This document shows, piece after piece, positions 1 through 8,032 of a DNA stretch of 41,649 nucleotides. The notes below the pieces were generated by a model. That model saw only the letters and a list, made by a program, of their open reading frames with translations. It was not told the DNA's origin and made no database searches. Numbering within the stretch: the stretch's first letter is position 1; the number at the start of each line of letters is the position of its first letter. Both the position numbers and the translations under genes were made by a program. The stretch spans positions 1-41,649 of the forward strand of contig JAJEAA010000037.1 in assembly GCA_022824365.1 (NCBI GenBank), written 5' to 3'. This DNA is from Anaerolineae bacterium. GTDB taxonomy: Bacteria; Chloroflexota; Anaerolineae; Aggregatilineales; Phototrophicaceae.

Positions 1-1
1 A

Positions 2-598
2 CTGACCTGGGACGCGCATAAATGGATGTTCCAACCGGTTGAGTGCAGCGCTTTGCTGGTCCGCGATCGTCATTGGCTAAGCGCTACGTTCAAGGAAACA
101 GCCCATTTTCTCACTGATGCCGAAGCGCACAGCAAAGAAGAAGTTGGCGAAGAATTGAACTTCATGTATCAGGGCATTCAGTTAACGCGTTATTTCCGCG
201 CTTTGAAATTTTGGATGAGCCTGAAAGTATTTGGCTTGGGCGCTATGCGGCGGGCGATTGAACGAGGATTTGAATTGGCTGAATTGGCTGAATCGCTCTT
301 GCGAGACGCGGGAAGCTGGGAGATCGTCACGCCGGCGCAAATGGCGATTGTGACCTTTCGTTACAAGCCAGCTGATGGCGATGAAGCGCTGGCAAACCTT
401 GTGACGGATGAGTTGCAGGACGCCATGGCCGCGAATGGATTCGCCTTCGCTTCGACCACCAAGCTCCGCGAGAAAACGGTCATGCGCCTGGTCACGAACA
501 ATCCGCGCACGACGCCGTCCGATTTGCGCCAAACCGTTCAGATCATGGGGCGGCTGGCGGCGGAACTGGAAGGGCGGCTCAGGCGGAGCGCTGGTTAA
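2..598 (+). CDS. PLP-dependent decarboxylase (group II, aromatic-amino-acid type), 3' fragment
   Basis: The reading frame is open to the left edge of the window, so this is the C-terminal part of a longer protein. The first residues read LTWDAHKWMFQP. The D-x-H-K-W core is the signature around the PLP-binding lysine of group II amino-acid decarboxylases, here codon 20-22. The roughly 190 residues after it fit the small C-terminal domain of that fold: a YQGIQLTRYFRALKFW stretch, then an arginine-rich ending. Family members decarboxylate aromatic amino acids or similar substrates; the substrate cannot be read from this piece. An in-frame ATG at 26 lies inside the active-site motif and is not a true start. 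The gene is followed by about 200 bases without a gene. Confidence 0.8.
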   Translation: MTWDAHKWMFQPVECSALLVRDRHWLSATFKETAHFLTDAEAHSKEEVGEELNFMYQGIQLTRYFRALKFWMSLKVFGLGAMRRAIERGFELAELAESLLRDAGSWEIVTPAQMAIVTFRYKPADGDEALANLVTDELQDAMAANGFAFASTTKLREKTVMRLVTNNPRTTPSDLRQTVQIMGRLAAELEGRLRRSAG

Positions 599-611
599 CG
601 CGCGAACCTGC

Positions 612-648
612 ATCGCAAAATCACCATAAAGACACAAAGACACAAAGA
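612..648. repeat. short ACACAAAG direct repeats
   Basis: Downstream of the decarboxylase the sequence repeats a GACACAAA unit three times after ATCACCATAAA. It looks like an AT-richer relative of the CACCACAGAGGCACAGAGG motif that forms the large arrays further right. No function is visible. Confidence 0.5.
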
Positions 649-804
649 TATTATTATTTCCTGAGTGAGGGTTATTTGTTGCCATGCCCTCAATTTCAGC
701 ATTCCGCTACCAACTGTACAGGCTATACAGATGGCGGGCAGTTGCTAAAATACGCTCTGCCCTGCGGGGCAATGAAACCATAAGACAGCATTGAAGGCGG
801 CTTT

Positions 805-2736
805 GTGGACATCAGTTTCGTCGGGGTATCGCTGGCGAGTTTTCTTTTCATCGCTTTGGCGGCTTATCAGATCGGGCAGTTGGCGACGCGGTTTCACCTG
901 CCGCTGATCACCGGTTACCTGGTGGCGGGGATCCTGTCGGGTCCCTTCATTTTTCAGTTTATCGAGAGCTTAAATGTCGAGGCGCTGCGCTTTTTGGACG
1001 AGACGGCGCTGGCTTTTATCGCTTTCGCGGCCGGCAGCGAGATGGCGCTGGATGAATTGCGCGGACGGTACAAGAGCATCGGCTGGAATACGGTGACGCA
1101 GATCGTCGCGCTTTATATTGTCTGCGGGGCGGCGATTTTGCTGCTGGCGGATCATATTCCCTTCATGCGCGATTTGACGCCGGCCGGCAAGATGGCGGCG
1201 GCGCTGCTGGGCGGGACGATTTTGGCGGCGAGGTCTCCTTCGTCGGCGATTGCCATCATCAACGAAATGCGGGCGCGCGGACCTTTCACCAAGACGGTGC
1301 TGGGCGTGACGCTGGTGAAGGATGTGTTGATCGTCGTGCTATTCGCGCTGAGCACATCGATCGCGGCGACGCTGCTGACGGGCCGGAGCTTCGATGTCGG
1401 TTTCATTCTGCTGGTGGCTTTTGAAGTGCTGGCGTCGATAGGGCTGGGCGTTCTGGTGGGGAACGTGATGGGGCTGGTCTTGCGCAATCATTGGGAAGAT
1501 TGGCTGAAGATTCCGCTTTTGCTGGTCATCGGCTATCTGGTGTTCTTTCTTGCCGGGGAGCTGCGGCATTGGAGCCATGTCAACCTGCCGGTGGAGCTGC
1601 TGTTTGAGCCGCTGCTGATTTGTATGGTGGCGAGCTTTTGGGTGACCAATTGGTCGCCCTATCGGAGTGAATTGCGGCACCTGCTGCATCAGGTGGAGAT
1701 GCCGGTATTCGTCATCTTCTTCACGCTGATTGGCGGCTCGCTGGATATCGGGATTGTGATGCTGCTGCTGCCGGTCACCGTGGCGATATTCGCAGCGCGT
1801 TTGCTGGGGCTTTTCATCGGCGGTTACATCGGCGGCGTGGTGGCGGGCGATAGTCCGCAATTCAATCGACTGACCTGGATGGCTTATATCACACAGGCGG
1901 GCGTGGGTTTGGGCTTGGCGAAAGAGGTGGCGAACGAGTTTCCCGAGCTGGGGAATGATTTCGCGACATTGATGGTGGCGGTGATCGTTATCAGCCAACT
2001 GACGGGACCGCCATTTTTCAAACACGCTATTCGTTTGGTGGGCGAATCGCACCTGCCCAAGGATATCAAGGACGACGAAGTGCTGGATGCGGTCATCGTG
2101 GGCATCGAGAATCAGTCGCGGCAGTTGGCGGAGCGCTTGCTGGCGCATGGCTGGCGGGTGAAGCTGATCGATGTGGACAAGAGCCACGTCTCAATGGCGC
2201 TGGCCAGCGATGGCTTGCGGCATGAGCATTGGCTGCCGGCGGTATCGGCCGAAGAAATAGGCAAGATCATCGAGCCCAAGACCGAGGTGGCGGTGACGAT
2301 GCTGCCGGATGACGCCGAGAGTTTGAAGCTCTGTCAGATCTTCTATGAGGATTTCGGCATCACGCGGCAGATCGCGCGGCTCAATACTTATAGCTTGCTG
2401 GAGGACTTCCGCGAGTTGGGCGTGCATGTGCTGGACCCGACCAATGCCATGGTGCATCTGCTGGATAATTTTGTGCGAGCGCCGCAATTGGCTGCGATGG
2501 TCTTCGAGGATGACCCGGATCATGATGTGACGCAGGTGACGATCACGGATCCGAGCGTGGACGGTTTGCATTTGCGCGAGTTGATCTTGCCCGATGATGT
2601 GCTGGTGATGGCGATTGTGCGGCGGGGTCATGCGATTGTGCCGCATGGCTATACGAATTTGCACGTGGGCGATGAGCTGACGCTGATCGGACCGACCGAT
2701 AGCCTGGACGAAGTGGCGCTGAAACTGGGGTATTAA
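805..2736 (+). CDS. CPA2-type cation:proton antiporter with RCK/TrkA C-terminus
   Basis: This is an integral-membrane antiporter of the KefB/KefC-like CPA2 family, expected to exchange a monovalent cation for protons. Residues 1-415 form about a dozen hydrophobic segments beginning with SLASFLFIALAAYQIGQLATRF, with a family-like LITGYLVAGILSGPF early on. From about residue 428 a cytoplasmic TrkA-N-like domain starts (DAVIVGIENQS). The last 90 residues are a TrkA-C domain (VTQVTITDPSVDGLHLRE to DELTLIGP). The nucleotide loop reads G-I-E-N-Q-S instead of GxGxxG, so nucleotide gating may be altered. The start is a GTG; AAGGCGG lies a few bases upstream. The length of 643 residues fits the family. 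It appears to be a single-gene unit. Confidence 0.88.
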   Translation: MDISFVGVSLASFLFIALAAYQIGQLATRFHLPLITGYLVAGILSGPFIFQFIESLNVEALRFLDETALAFIAFAAGSEMALDELRGRYKSIGWNTVTQIVALYIVCGAAILLLADHIPFMRDLTPAGKMAAALLGGTILAARSPSSAIAIINEMRARGPFTKTVLGVTLVKDVLIVVLFALSTSIAATLLTGRSFDVGFILLVAFEVLASIGLGVLVGNVMGLVLRNHWEDWLKIPLLLVIGYLVFFLAGELRHWSHVNLPVELLFEPLLICMVASFWVTNWSPYRSELRHLLHQVEMPVFVIFFTLIGGSLDIGIVMLLLPVTVAIFAARLLGLFIGGYIGGVVAGDSPQFNRLTWMAYITQAGVGLGLAKEVANEFPELGNDFATLMVAVIVISQLTGPPFFKHAIRLVGESHLPKDIKDDEVLDAVIVGIENQSRQLAERLLAHGWRVKLIDVDKSHVSMALASDGLRHEHWLPAVSAEEIGKIIEPKTEVAVTMLPDDAESLKLCQIFYEDFGITRQIARLNTYSLLEDFRELGVHVLDPTNAMVHLLDNFVRAPQLAAMVFEDDPDHDVTQVTITDPSVDGLHLRELILPDDVLVMAIVRRGHAIVPHGYTNLHVGDELTLIGPTDSLDEVALKLGY

Positions 2737-2753
2737 AAGACTTTTGCCACAGA

Positions 2754-2899
2754 AGTAAAACCAAGTAAGTCATGCAACAGAATTCATGCTACCCCGGAAC
2801 TCGTCCGAAAACTCCCCTCCCTCTTTATGGGGGAGGGGCCGGGGGTGGGGGTCTGAAAAACGACATCTCCGTATTTTCAATTACTTACTTGGAATTACT
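2754..2899. mobile_element. MITE-like element with 17-bp terminal inverted repeats (copy A)
   Basis: The left end reads AGTAAAACCAAGTAAGT and the right end, on the other strand, AGTAATTCCAAGTAAGT, matching at 15 of 17 positions. The centre carries a C-rich/G-rich hairpin (CCCCTCCC ... GGGGGAGGGG, about 2814-2838). No ORF is credible inside. The element sits within a CACAGA ... GAGAACACAGAG context that looks like an interrupted copy of the array motif. It fills the gap between the antiporter and the next flavoprotein. Internal similarity to 7854-7987 is clear near both ends (GAAAAACG and TATTTTCAATT on the right). Confidence 0.7.
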
Positions 2900-3039
2900 G
2901 AGAACACAGAGAAGATTGAGTACACAGAGTTTTGTGTTGGCTGGTTTAAGAAGGCGGCGTTGGTAAGATTACGCGCCGGCAAGCTCATCATAGAGATTGA
3001 TTGAACAGGCGAAATCGGTAAAACAAGGAGAATGACGCG

Positions 3040-4395
3040 ATGGCAAAGTTACCGGTGGCGATAATTGGCGGGGGACCTATTGGTTTGGCGGCGGCGGCGC
3101 ATCTGCTGGAGCGGGGCGAGGCGGTCGCGCTCTTCGAAGCGGGCGATTCGGTCGGGGCGAGCGTGCTGGATTGGGGGCATGTGCGGATGTTTTCGCCCTG
3201 GGAGTTCAATGTGGACAGCGCGTCGGTCCGGTTGCTGGAAGAGGCTGGCTGGGTGATGCCGCCGGCGGATGAACTGCCGACCGGGGCGGAGCTATACGAG
3301 CGCTACCTGCGTCCGCTGGCGGAGTTGCCGGCGATGCGCGCGGTGATACGCACCGGCAGTCGGGTGACTGGACTCAGTCGACGCAGTCTCGATAAGGTCA
3401 AGGATAGCGGGCGCGATGGGGCGCCGTTTCAATTGCATACGGTTGCGGCGGATGGCGAAGAAGGGCTGCTGGAGGCGCGGGCGGTGATTGACGCCTCGGG
3501 GACCTGGGGCAAGCTGAATCCCCTGGGGGCGAATGGATTGCCGGCGCTGGGAGAAAGCAGCTTGAACGGGCGCATCGCTTACGGGATGCCGGATGTCAAA
3601 GGGCGTAACCGGGAGACTTATGCCGGGCGACGGGTCATGGTGGTTGGCAGCGGGCACTCGGCGATCAACTGCTTGCTTGATCTGATGCGCTTGAGAGACG
3701 AAGCGCCGGCGACGGAAATCGTCTGGCTGATGCGGGGCGACAACCTGCAAAAGGTCTATGGCGGCGGCGAAGCTGACGCTTTGGAAGCCCGCGGCCAACT
3801 GGGCTTGCGGATCAAGGCGGCGGTTGAGGCGGACGCGCTGGAGATTGCAGCGCCTTTCCGCATCGGGCGAGTGGAGGCAGAGGGCGCCGGTTTGCGCGTG
3901 TATGGCGCGGCTGATGGCGGCGAGGACAGCGTATATGCCGATGAGATCATCGCTTGCACCGGGGCGCGGCCGGACCTGGCGCTGCTGGGCGAATTGCGGC
4001 TGGACCTGGACCCGGCGGTGGAAAGCAGTCGCGCGCTGGCGCCGCTGATCGACCCGAATCTGCACAGCTGCGGGACCGTGCGGCCGCATGGCGAGGCCGA
4101 GTTGCGTCAGCCGGAGAAGGATTTCTACATCATCGGCATGAAGAGTTACGGGCGGGCGCCGACCTTTTTGCTGGCGACCGGTTATGAGCAGGCGCGGTCG
4201 GTTGTGGCGGCGCTCTGCGGGGATTGGGAAGCGGCGCGGGATCTGCGGCTGAATCTGCCGGAGACGGGCGTTTGCGTCACGGACTACGCCATTGACGAAG
4301 GATGCTGCGAGCCGGCGGGTCGGGGGCCTGAATTGCTTGCCATCGGCGAGATTGCGATTGGACCAACGCTGCGAGAAGGCCCGCGTTGCTGTTGA
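3040..4395 (+). CDS. FAD/NAD(P)-binding flavoprotein oxidoreductase with C-terminal vicinal cysteines
   Basis: A two-dinucleotide-binding-domain flavoprotein. The FAD-binding loop is GGGPIG at residues 10-15 after a VAIIG strand, and the NAD(P)-binding loop is GSGHSA from residue 203 (VMVVGSGHSA). A WGHVRMFSPWEFN segment around residue 47 resembles flavoproteins often found beside arsenic genes (ArsO-like), but no ars gene is present here and I do not assign a substrate. The C-terminus is unusual: a GCC motif about 25 residues from the end, and the protein ends in RCC, a vicinal pair in the last two positions. An AAGGAG Shine-Dalgarno sequence precedes the ATG. A separate transcription unit is likely, because repeat elements lie on both sides. 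Confidence 0.8.
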   Translation: MAKLPVAIIGGGPIGLAAAAHLLERGEAVALFEAGDSVGASVLDWGHVRMFSPWEFNVDSASVRLLEEAGWVMPPADELPTGAELYERYLRPLAELPAMRAVIRTGSRVTGLSRRSLDKVKDSGRDGAPFQLHTVAADGEEGLLEARAVIDASGTWGKLNPLGANGLPALGESSLNGRIAYGMPDVKGRNRETYAGRRVMVVGSGHSAINCLLDLMRLRDEAPATEIVWLMRGDNLQKVYGGGEADALEARGQLGLRIKAAVEADALEIAAPFRIGRVEAEGAGLRVYGAADGGEDSVYADEIIACTGARPDLALLGELRLDLDPAVESSRALAPLIDPNLHSCGTVRPHGEAELRQPEKDFYIIGMKSYGRAPTFLLATGYEQARSVVAALCGDWEAARDLRLNLPETGVCVTDYAIDEGCCEPAGRGPELLAIGEIAIGPTLREGPRCC

Positions 4396-4447
4396 AGCGG
4401 AAGGCCTTATTCTGCTGGGCATCGTTCTGACATTGAAGACGATACAG

Positions 4448-4591
4448 AGTAGAACCAACAAAGTAATGAGAAAAATATTGCAAGGTAAAGAGAATGGCAA
4501 AAACCGTAATCGTTGTAGGGGCGACTCTGTGAGTCGCCCGCTTACAACATCCACTACATTTCATTTGTTGCATGACTTACTTGGTGTTACT
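4448..4591. mobile_element. MITE-like element (copy C), inverted relative to 26396-26538
   Basis: The left end is AGTAGAACCAACAAAGT. The right end on the other strand is AGTAACACCAAGTAAGT, followed by CATGCAACAAATG. The interior contains a 9-bp-arm hairpin GGGCGACTC-TGT-GAGTCGCCC (4519-4539). Nearly the whole element is repeated in reverse orientation at 26396-26538. It overlaps the last few codons of the CobW-like gene on the minus strand, so its insertion may have set that gene's 3' end. Confidence 0.75.
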
Positions 4592-5061
4592 TCTATATGG
4601 GGGTGGGGGAAACTTGGCGCCCCTATAACAGCACGAACCTCCGAGAAATCAAATGGCTCATAAACCTGAATATCGCTGTAAAACTCCAGTTTCCGCGTCA
4701 GATGCGGGTTACGAATCTGAGTCAGCCTATCAATGAGGGACACTGTTCTTATCTGAATGATTTCACTCCGCAAACTATCCAGGATTGACGCCAGCGTCTC
4801 CGGGTCTGCCAGCGCTGAGACAGGTAGAAGCGCATAATCGGCATCCAGTCGCCCTAGCTGCGAGATCAGCGCCGTCGCCAGCGAACAACAGACACAGCCG
4901 CCCGCCAGCCGTTGGCGCCTTACCCCATCTATCGCCAACGGCGCATCGCTATTGTCGATCAGCGCGAGGCGGTCAGTTTCCTCAGACAACATGTCAATGA
5001 GCGCCTGCGTGAACCTGGCTTTTGGTTGATGCGGCATCCCGGTGATGGCGATCAACTGCAT
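4561..5061 (-). CDS. CobW/COG0523-like protein lacking the P-loop
   Basis: A short protein (166 aa) related to the G3E metallochaperone GTPases. It keeps the metal-binding G-C-x-C-C motif (GGCVCC, cysteines 56, 58 and 59) and an ITG start. The Walker A site GxxGxGK(S/T) is replaced by GMPHQPKARFT, so GTP binding is not expected in the usual way. Family members are normally above 300 residues; here the C-terminal domain is missing, and the last 20 or so codons run into the repeat element at 4448-4591. It is the third gene of a minus-strand operon and starts two bases after the stop of the DegT-like gene. A role in metal handling is inferred from the cysteines and the Fur-type regulator. Confidence 0.6.
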   Translation of the reverse strand: MQLIAITGMPHQPKARFTQALIDMLSEETDRLALIDNSDAPLAIDGVRRQRLAGGCVCCSLATALISQLGRLDADYALLPVSALADPETLASILDSLRSEIIQIRTVSLIDRLTQIRNPHLTRKLEFYSDIQVYEPFDFSEVRAVIGAPSFPHPHIEVTPSKSCNK

Positions 5062-5063
5062 GG

Positions 5064-6224
5064 CTAATCTCCCGCTGCGAAGGCTCCATCCAGCGCAAAC
5101 AATGGGCGGTAGGCATCATGCCCGGCGCCATAAGTTCGATCCATCAAGGCAGCGTACTCGGCCGCATGGACTGGATTGCTGCGCCAGCGCACCCCGAGAT
5201 ATTCCGCCGCTTTGACGATGCCCAGCACACCGTGTTTGATCTCCTCAAAGGTGTAATCCGGCCCCACCGGGACGTACAACCAGCGGGCGAGGTTCGCCGC
5301 CGTTCCCCGGTGATCTGGCGCGCCGTCAGCGCGGAGCGCGGCATAATGCAAAGGTTGAATCTGTGGCAGCCAGCGCACAGGCGTATTTTCCTGCTCAACG
5401 TAGGCGTAAAACGTGGCGGCATCGCACTCCAGCGGAATCTGTACCGCGACCGCGGTCGCCAGCGCCAGACTGTTGGGCTCCTGCGTCGCCAGCCCGGCGG
5501 CTTCACGCAGACCGCGCCGCGCCTCCGCCAGATTCGCGCTTTGCCGCTCCGCCAGTTCCGGCAGACGTTCCGCCTGCGCTAATGCCTGCGCTGCGTTCGG
5601 GCAGTCAGCCGGTTGACGCAATGCTTTCACCTCTGCGTAGAGCGCCTCATCACTGAATGCCAACAGCGCGCCGGGGCGGTCATCAGTATCAGACAGATGC
5701 AAGCCGTAGAGCGTCACCGCCGAGCGCTCTGCCGCGCCGGGAATAGGCAGGGTGTCAGCGCAGTCGAGCCATGTCGCGTTCTGCGGCTGCCACAACCCGC
5801 GCAGCACCTGCGTCCAGGTGAAACGCGTACAGGACGCCGCAAGCCGCAGCTGCGCGTCAAAGTCCAGAAAGCGCGGTAGCGCCTTATGATGTTTGACCGA
5901 CTCCGCCAGGTCATGGCTGGCATTCGCCGGGATACCGACCCATTCGCCTGGCTGTATCCCCGCCGCCTGATGCAGCAAGCGGCGAGCGCGGTAGGCATCG
6001 CGCGCCAACACAACCATTGCCCCGCCCAGTCGCTCCGACCATGTCTGCTCGGCGGACTCAAGCGTCGCATCGGCCTGTAACCTTGTATCGCGGGGCAGGG
6101 TCAGCAAATCATCCAGCGGCGGATGGGCGGCATAATCAGCGCCGCGCACCGGCAAACCACCCAGCGCCCCCACCGGGCAAAAACCGCCTAACCACAATGT
6201 TCCCCAGTCGACCGGTAAATTCAT
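5064..6224 (-). CDS. DegT/DnrJ/EryC1-like aminotransferase-fold protein without the expected PLP lysine
   Basis: A 386-residue protein that I read as a distant relative of PLP-dependent DegT aminotransferases. The segment GEWVGIPANASHDLAES (residues 93-109) fits the substrate/cofactor loop. LDCADTLP (153-160) fits the conserved Asp strand. LYGLHLSDTDDRPGALLAF (172-190) fits the region where a catalytic lysine normally stands in an SFHxxK...GGAL context. No lysine is present there, so transaminase activity is doubtful. A good AGGAG site precedes the ATG. It lies 21 bases after the Fur-family gene and 2 bases before the CobW-like gene, so it is the middle gene of one operon. The fold assignment is by eye and should be treated as tentative. 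Confidence 0.5.
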   Translation of the reverse strand: MNLPVDWGTLWLGGFCPVGALGGLPVRGADYAAHPPLDDLLTLPRDTRLQADATLESAEQTWSERLGGAMVVLARDAYRARRLLHQAAGIQPGEWVGIPANASHDLAESVKHHKALPRFLDFDAQLRLAASCTRFTWTQVLRGLWQPQNATWLDCADTLPIPGAAERSAVTLYGLHLSDTDDRPGALLAFSDEALYAEVKALRQPADCPNAAQALAQAERLPELAERQSANLAEARRGLREAAGLATQEPNSLALATAVAVQIPLECDAATFYAYVEQENTPVRWLPQIQPLHYAALRADGAPDHRGTAANLARWLYVPVGPDYTFEEIKHGVLGIVKAAEYLGVRWRSNPVHAAEYAALMDRTYGAGHDAYRPLFALDGAFAAGD

Positions 6225-6245
6225 CGCGTTCTTTCTCCTGAATAA

Positions 6246-6686
6246 CTAAGCGTTTTGCTGACAGTCCGCGCAAGCGCCGAAGAGCTGCAATCGACTGTCG
6301 GTGATGTGATGCCCACTCGTATCTTCACTGTGCTGAATCAGATCGTCCAGCGGTTGGCTGTCGAGATAATCCGCGCGTCCGCAGTCCAGACAGATGAACA
6401 GCATCATTAGCTCAGGCAGGGTTGGTACGAAGTGACTGCATCCCTGATAACCATGAACGCGGCGTATTAGACCCAGGCTTTCGAGCTTCTCGACCATGCG
6501 GTAGACCGTCGCTCTGCCGGTTTTCGGGCGCGACTGACGGGCGGCATCCCAAGCCTGCTCGGCGCTGAGCGGATACTCGCTGTGCGCGAAGATATCAATC
6601 AACGTCTCCTGAACTGTTGTCACGCGGAAGCCGCTCTCGTCGAGCGCGGCCCGCCAGTCTTCTGAATTGATCATTTTGCCGGGCAT
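6246..6686 (-). CDS. Fur-family (Zur-like) metal-responsive repressor
   Basis: A 146-residue Fur-family regulator. The winged helix includes TGRATVYRMVEKLESLGLI (residues 56-74), the family's recognition helix. Two cysteine pairs, C99/C102 (CLDCG) and C139/C142 (CADCQ), form the usual structural zinc site. Histidines 85, 126 and 127 are candidate regulatory ligands. It is the first gene of a three-gene minus-strand operon with a DegT-like and a CobW-like protein. CobW-like proteins are often Zur targets, which favours zinc as the signal over iron, by inference only. The start at 6686 has no clear ribosome site; a second ATG at 6674 is possible. Two palindromes just upstream are probable autoregulatory operators. 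Confidence 0.88.
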   Translation of the reverse strand: MPGKMINSEDWRAALDESGFRVTTVQETLIDIFAHSEYPLSAEQAWDAARQSRPKTGRATVYRMVEKLESLGLIRRVHGYQGCSHFVPTLPELMMLFICLDCGRADYLDSQPLDDLIQHSEDTSGHHITDSRLQLFGACADCQQNA

Positions 6687-6706
6687 GAGACATCCAACTT
6701 TGCGTT

Positions 6707-6763
6707 TCTTATTGATACCACGTATCAGTTACATCCTTATTGATACCATGTCTCAATAAGGAT
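6707..6763. promoter_or_regulatory. tandem palindromic operators upstream of the Fur-family operon
   Basis: Site 1 (6712-6728) reads TTGATAC-CAC-GTATCAG. Site 2 contains TTGATAC-CAT-GTCTCAA (6740-6756) and is embedded in a longer palindrome with perfect 11-base arms, ATCCTTATTGA and TCAATAAGGAT (6733-6763). The two sites are 28 bp apart start to start and share CTTATTGATACCA(C/T)GT. The symmetry and position fit binding of a dimeric Fur/Zur-type repressor that controls its own operon. Confidence 0.7.
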
Positions 6764-6999
6764 GGCAACAAGGAATTTGAAACGAATTCAGGCTGAGTCG
6801 TCGAACTATAACAATACCTTTAACGCCACTCCCGACCTGTCGCGCTTTAGCGGAAACTTTCTTTCACCCGACCGCCCTTCATCATCGTGACTTAATACCC
6901 GTCTAACCCGCCCGCAACATACAGTCTTGCCCGCTTAAGAACCATGACATAGGCTAAGGAGTTATGTCGACCGCCTAGACTTCAGACAGGAACATCCAG
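6764..6999. other. intergenic region between divergent Fur operon and surE
   Basis: The 313 bases between the Fur-type start and surE hold the two operators at the left. To their right I see no ORF or RNA gene. An AGGA ribosome-binding site (AGACAGGAACATCCAG) stands before surE. I could not pick a convincing promoter pair. Confidence 0.4.
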
Positions 7000-7833
7000 A
7001 TGGCAAACTCCGCCAAGCCAACCATACTCTTCACCAATGACGATGGCATTCGCTCGCCCGGCTTGTGGGCGGCTGTCAGCGCCTTTCGCGGCCGCGGGCG
7101 CCTGCTCGTGACCGCCCCGCGCGAGCAGCAATCGGGCATGGGCCGCAGCATGCCCCACTACAGCGAAGGGCGCATCTTCCCCTACGACGCGCCCATAGAT
7201 GACGGCGATTGCGTCGCCTACGCCGTCGATGGCACGCCAGCCCAAGCCGTGCAGCACGCCGTGCTCGAATTGGTGGAGGAGCAGCCGGCTCTGCTTGTCT
7301 CCGGCATCAACTACGGCGAAAACACCGGCAACGGCGTCACCATCTCCGGCACGGTCGGCGCGGCTCTCGAAGGCGCCAGCCTCGGCATCCCGTCCATCGC
7401 CGTCAGCTTGCAGACGCCGCTTGACTTGCACAAGAGCCACTCCAACGATGTCGATTTCAGCATCGCCGCCGATTTCACCTGGCAGATTGGCAGTTGGCTG
7501 ATGGATCACTCCACCTTGCCCGATGATGTCGATGTGCTGAAGGTTGATGTGCCCTGGGGCGCGACCAGCAAAACCGACTGGCGCCTGACCCGGCTGTCGC
7601 GCCGCCGCGTCTATTGGCCCACCCGTCCCGAGCGCATGGCGCTGCACGATACGGGCAAGCTGGGTTATCAATACAATAGCGACCCGGCCGCCGCCGAACC
7701 CGATAGCGATGTCTACGCCCTGCTGAACGACAAGATGATCTCGGTGACGCCCATCAGCCTCGACATGACCTCGCGCACCGATATGTTCCGCCTGACGCAG
7801 ATCATGCTGGGCAAGGTGGTGCTGGGGCAATAA
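7000..7833 (+). CDS. surE: 5'/3'-nucleotidase SurE
   Basis: SurE hydrolyses nucleoside monophosphates with a divalent metal and is linked to stress and stationary-phase survival. The N-terminal ILFTNDDG places the metal-binding aspartates at 14 and 15. The QQSGMGRS segment and SGINYGENTGNGVTISGTVGAALEG supply the remaining conserved serine and asparagine residues. The length of 277 residues is normal. The ATG has an AGGA site. The gene stands alone between the divergent Fur operon and a MITE-like element, which may also act as its terminator through its central hairpin. Confidence 0.93.
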   Translation: MANSAKPTILFTNDDGIRSPGLWAAVSAFRGRGRLLVTAPREQQSGMGRSMPHYSEGRIFPYDAPIDDGDCVAYAVDGTPAQAVQHAVLELVEEQPALLVSGINYGENTGNGVTISGTVGAALEGASLGIPSIAVSLQTPLDLHKSHSNDVDFSIAADFTWQIGSWLMDHSTLPDDVDVLKVDVPWGATSKTDWRLTRLSRRRVYWPTRPERMALHDTGKLGYQYNSDPAAAEPDSDVYALLNDKMISVTPISLDMTSRTDMFRLTQIMLGKVVLGQ

Positions 7834-7853
7834 TATCACCGCCAAGGCACAGA

Positions 7854-7987
7854 AGTAAACGCAAGTAAGTCGTGCAAAAACATCCTCGCGAAGAAAACTT
7901 CCCTTCCCTAGCTTGCTGGGGAAGGGACTGAGGAATGAAGTAGAAAAACGGCACTCTCATATTTTCAATTACTTGCTTGCGCTTACT
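7854..7987. mobile_element. MITE-like element with 17-bp terminal inverted repeats (copy B)
   Basis: The ends AGTAAACGCAAGTAAGT and (other strand) AGTAAGCGCAAGCAAGT match at 15 of 17 positions. The centre holds a CTTCCCTTCCC ... GGGGAAGGGA hairpin, the same arrangement as copy A with different bases. The flanks GGCACAGA and GAGGATGCCGAG again look like a split CACAGAG array motif. It lies between the converging ends of surE and the minus-strand beta-helix gene. Confidence 0.7.
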
Positions 7988-8032
7988 GAGGATGCCGAGA
8001 CACTTCGCTTGATCGACGCATTGCGCGAAAGC

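Noticed and set aside
1339..2187. 282-codon His/Gln-rich open frame opposite the antiporter
   Set aside because: It is a shadow of the antiporter gene without start signal or motif.
3292..4554. 420-codon open frame on the minus strand opposite the flavoprotein
   Set aside because: The Arg/Gln/Pro-rich translation has no motif, and the opposite strand has a complete flavoprotein.
6982..7845. 287-codon open frame on the minus strand opposite surE
   Set aside because: surE carries all its catalytic motifs; the antisense frame has none.
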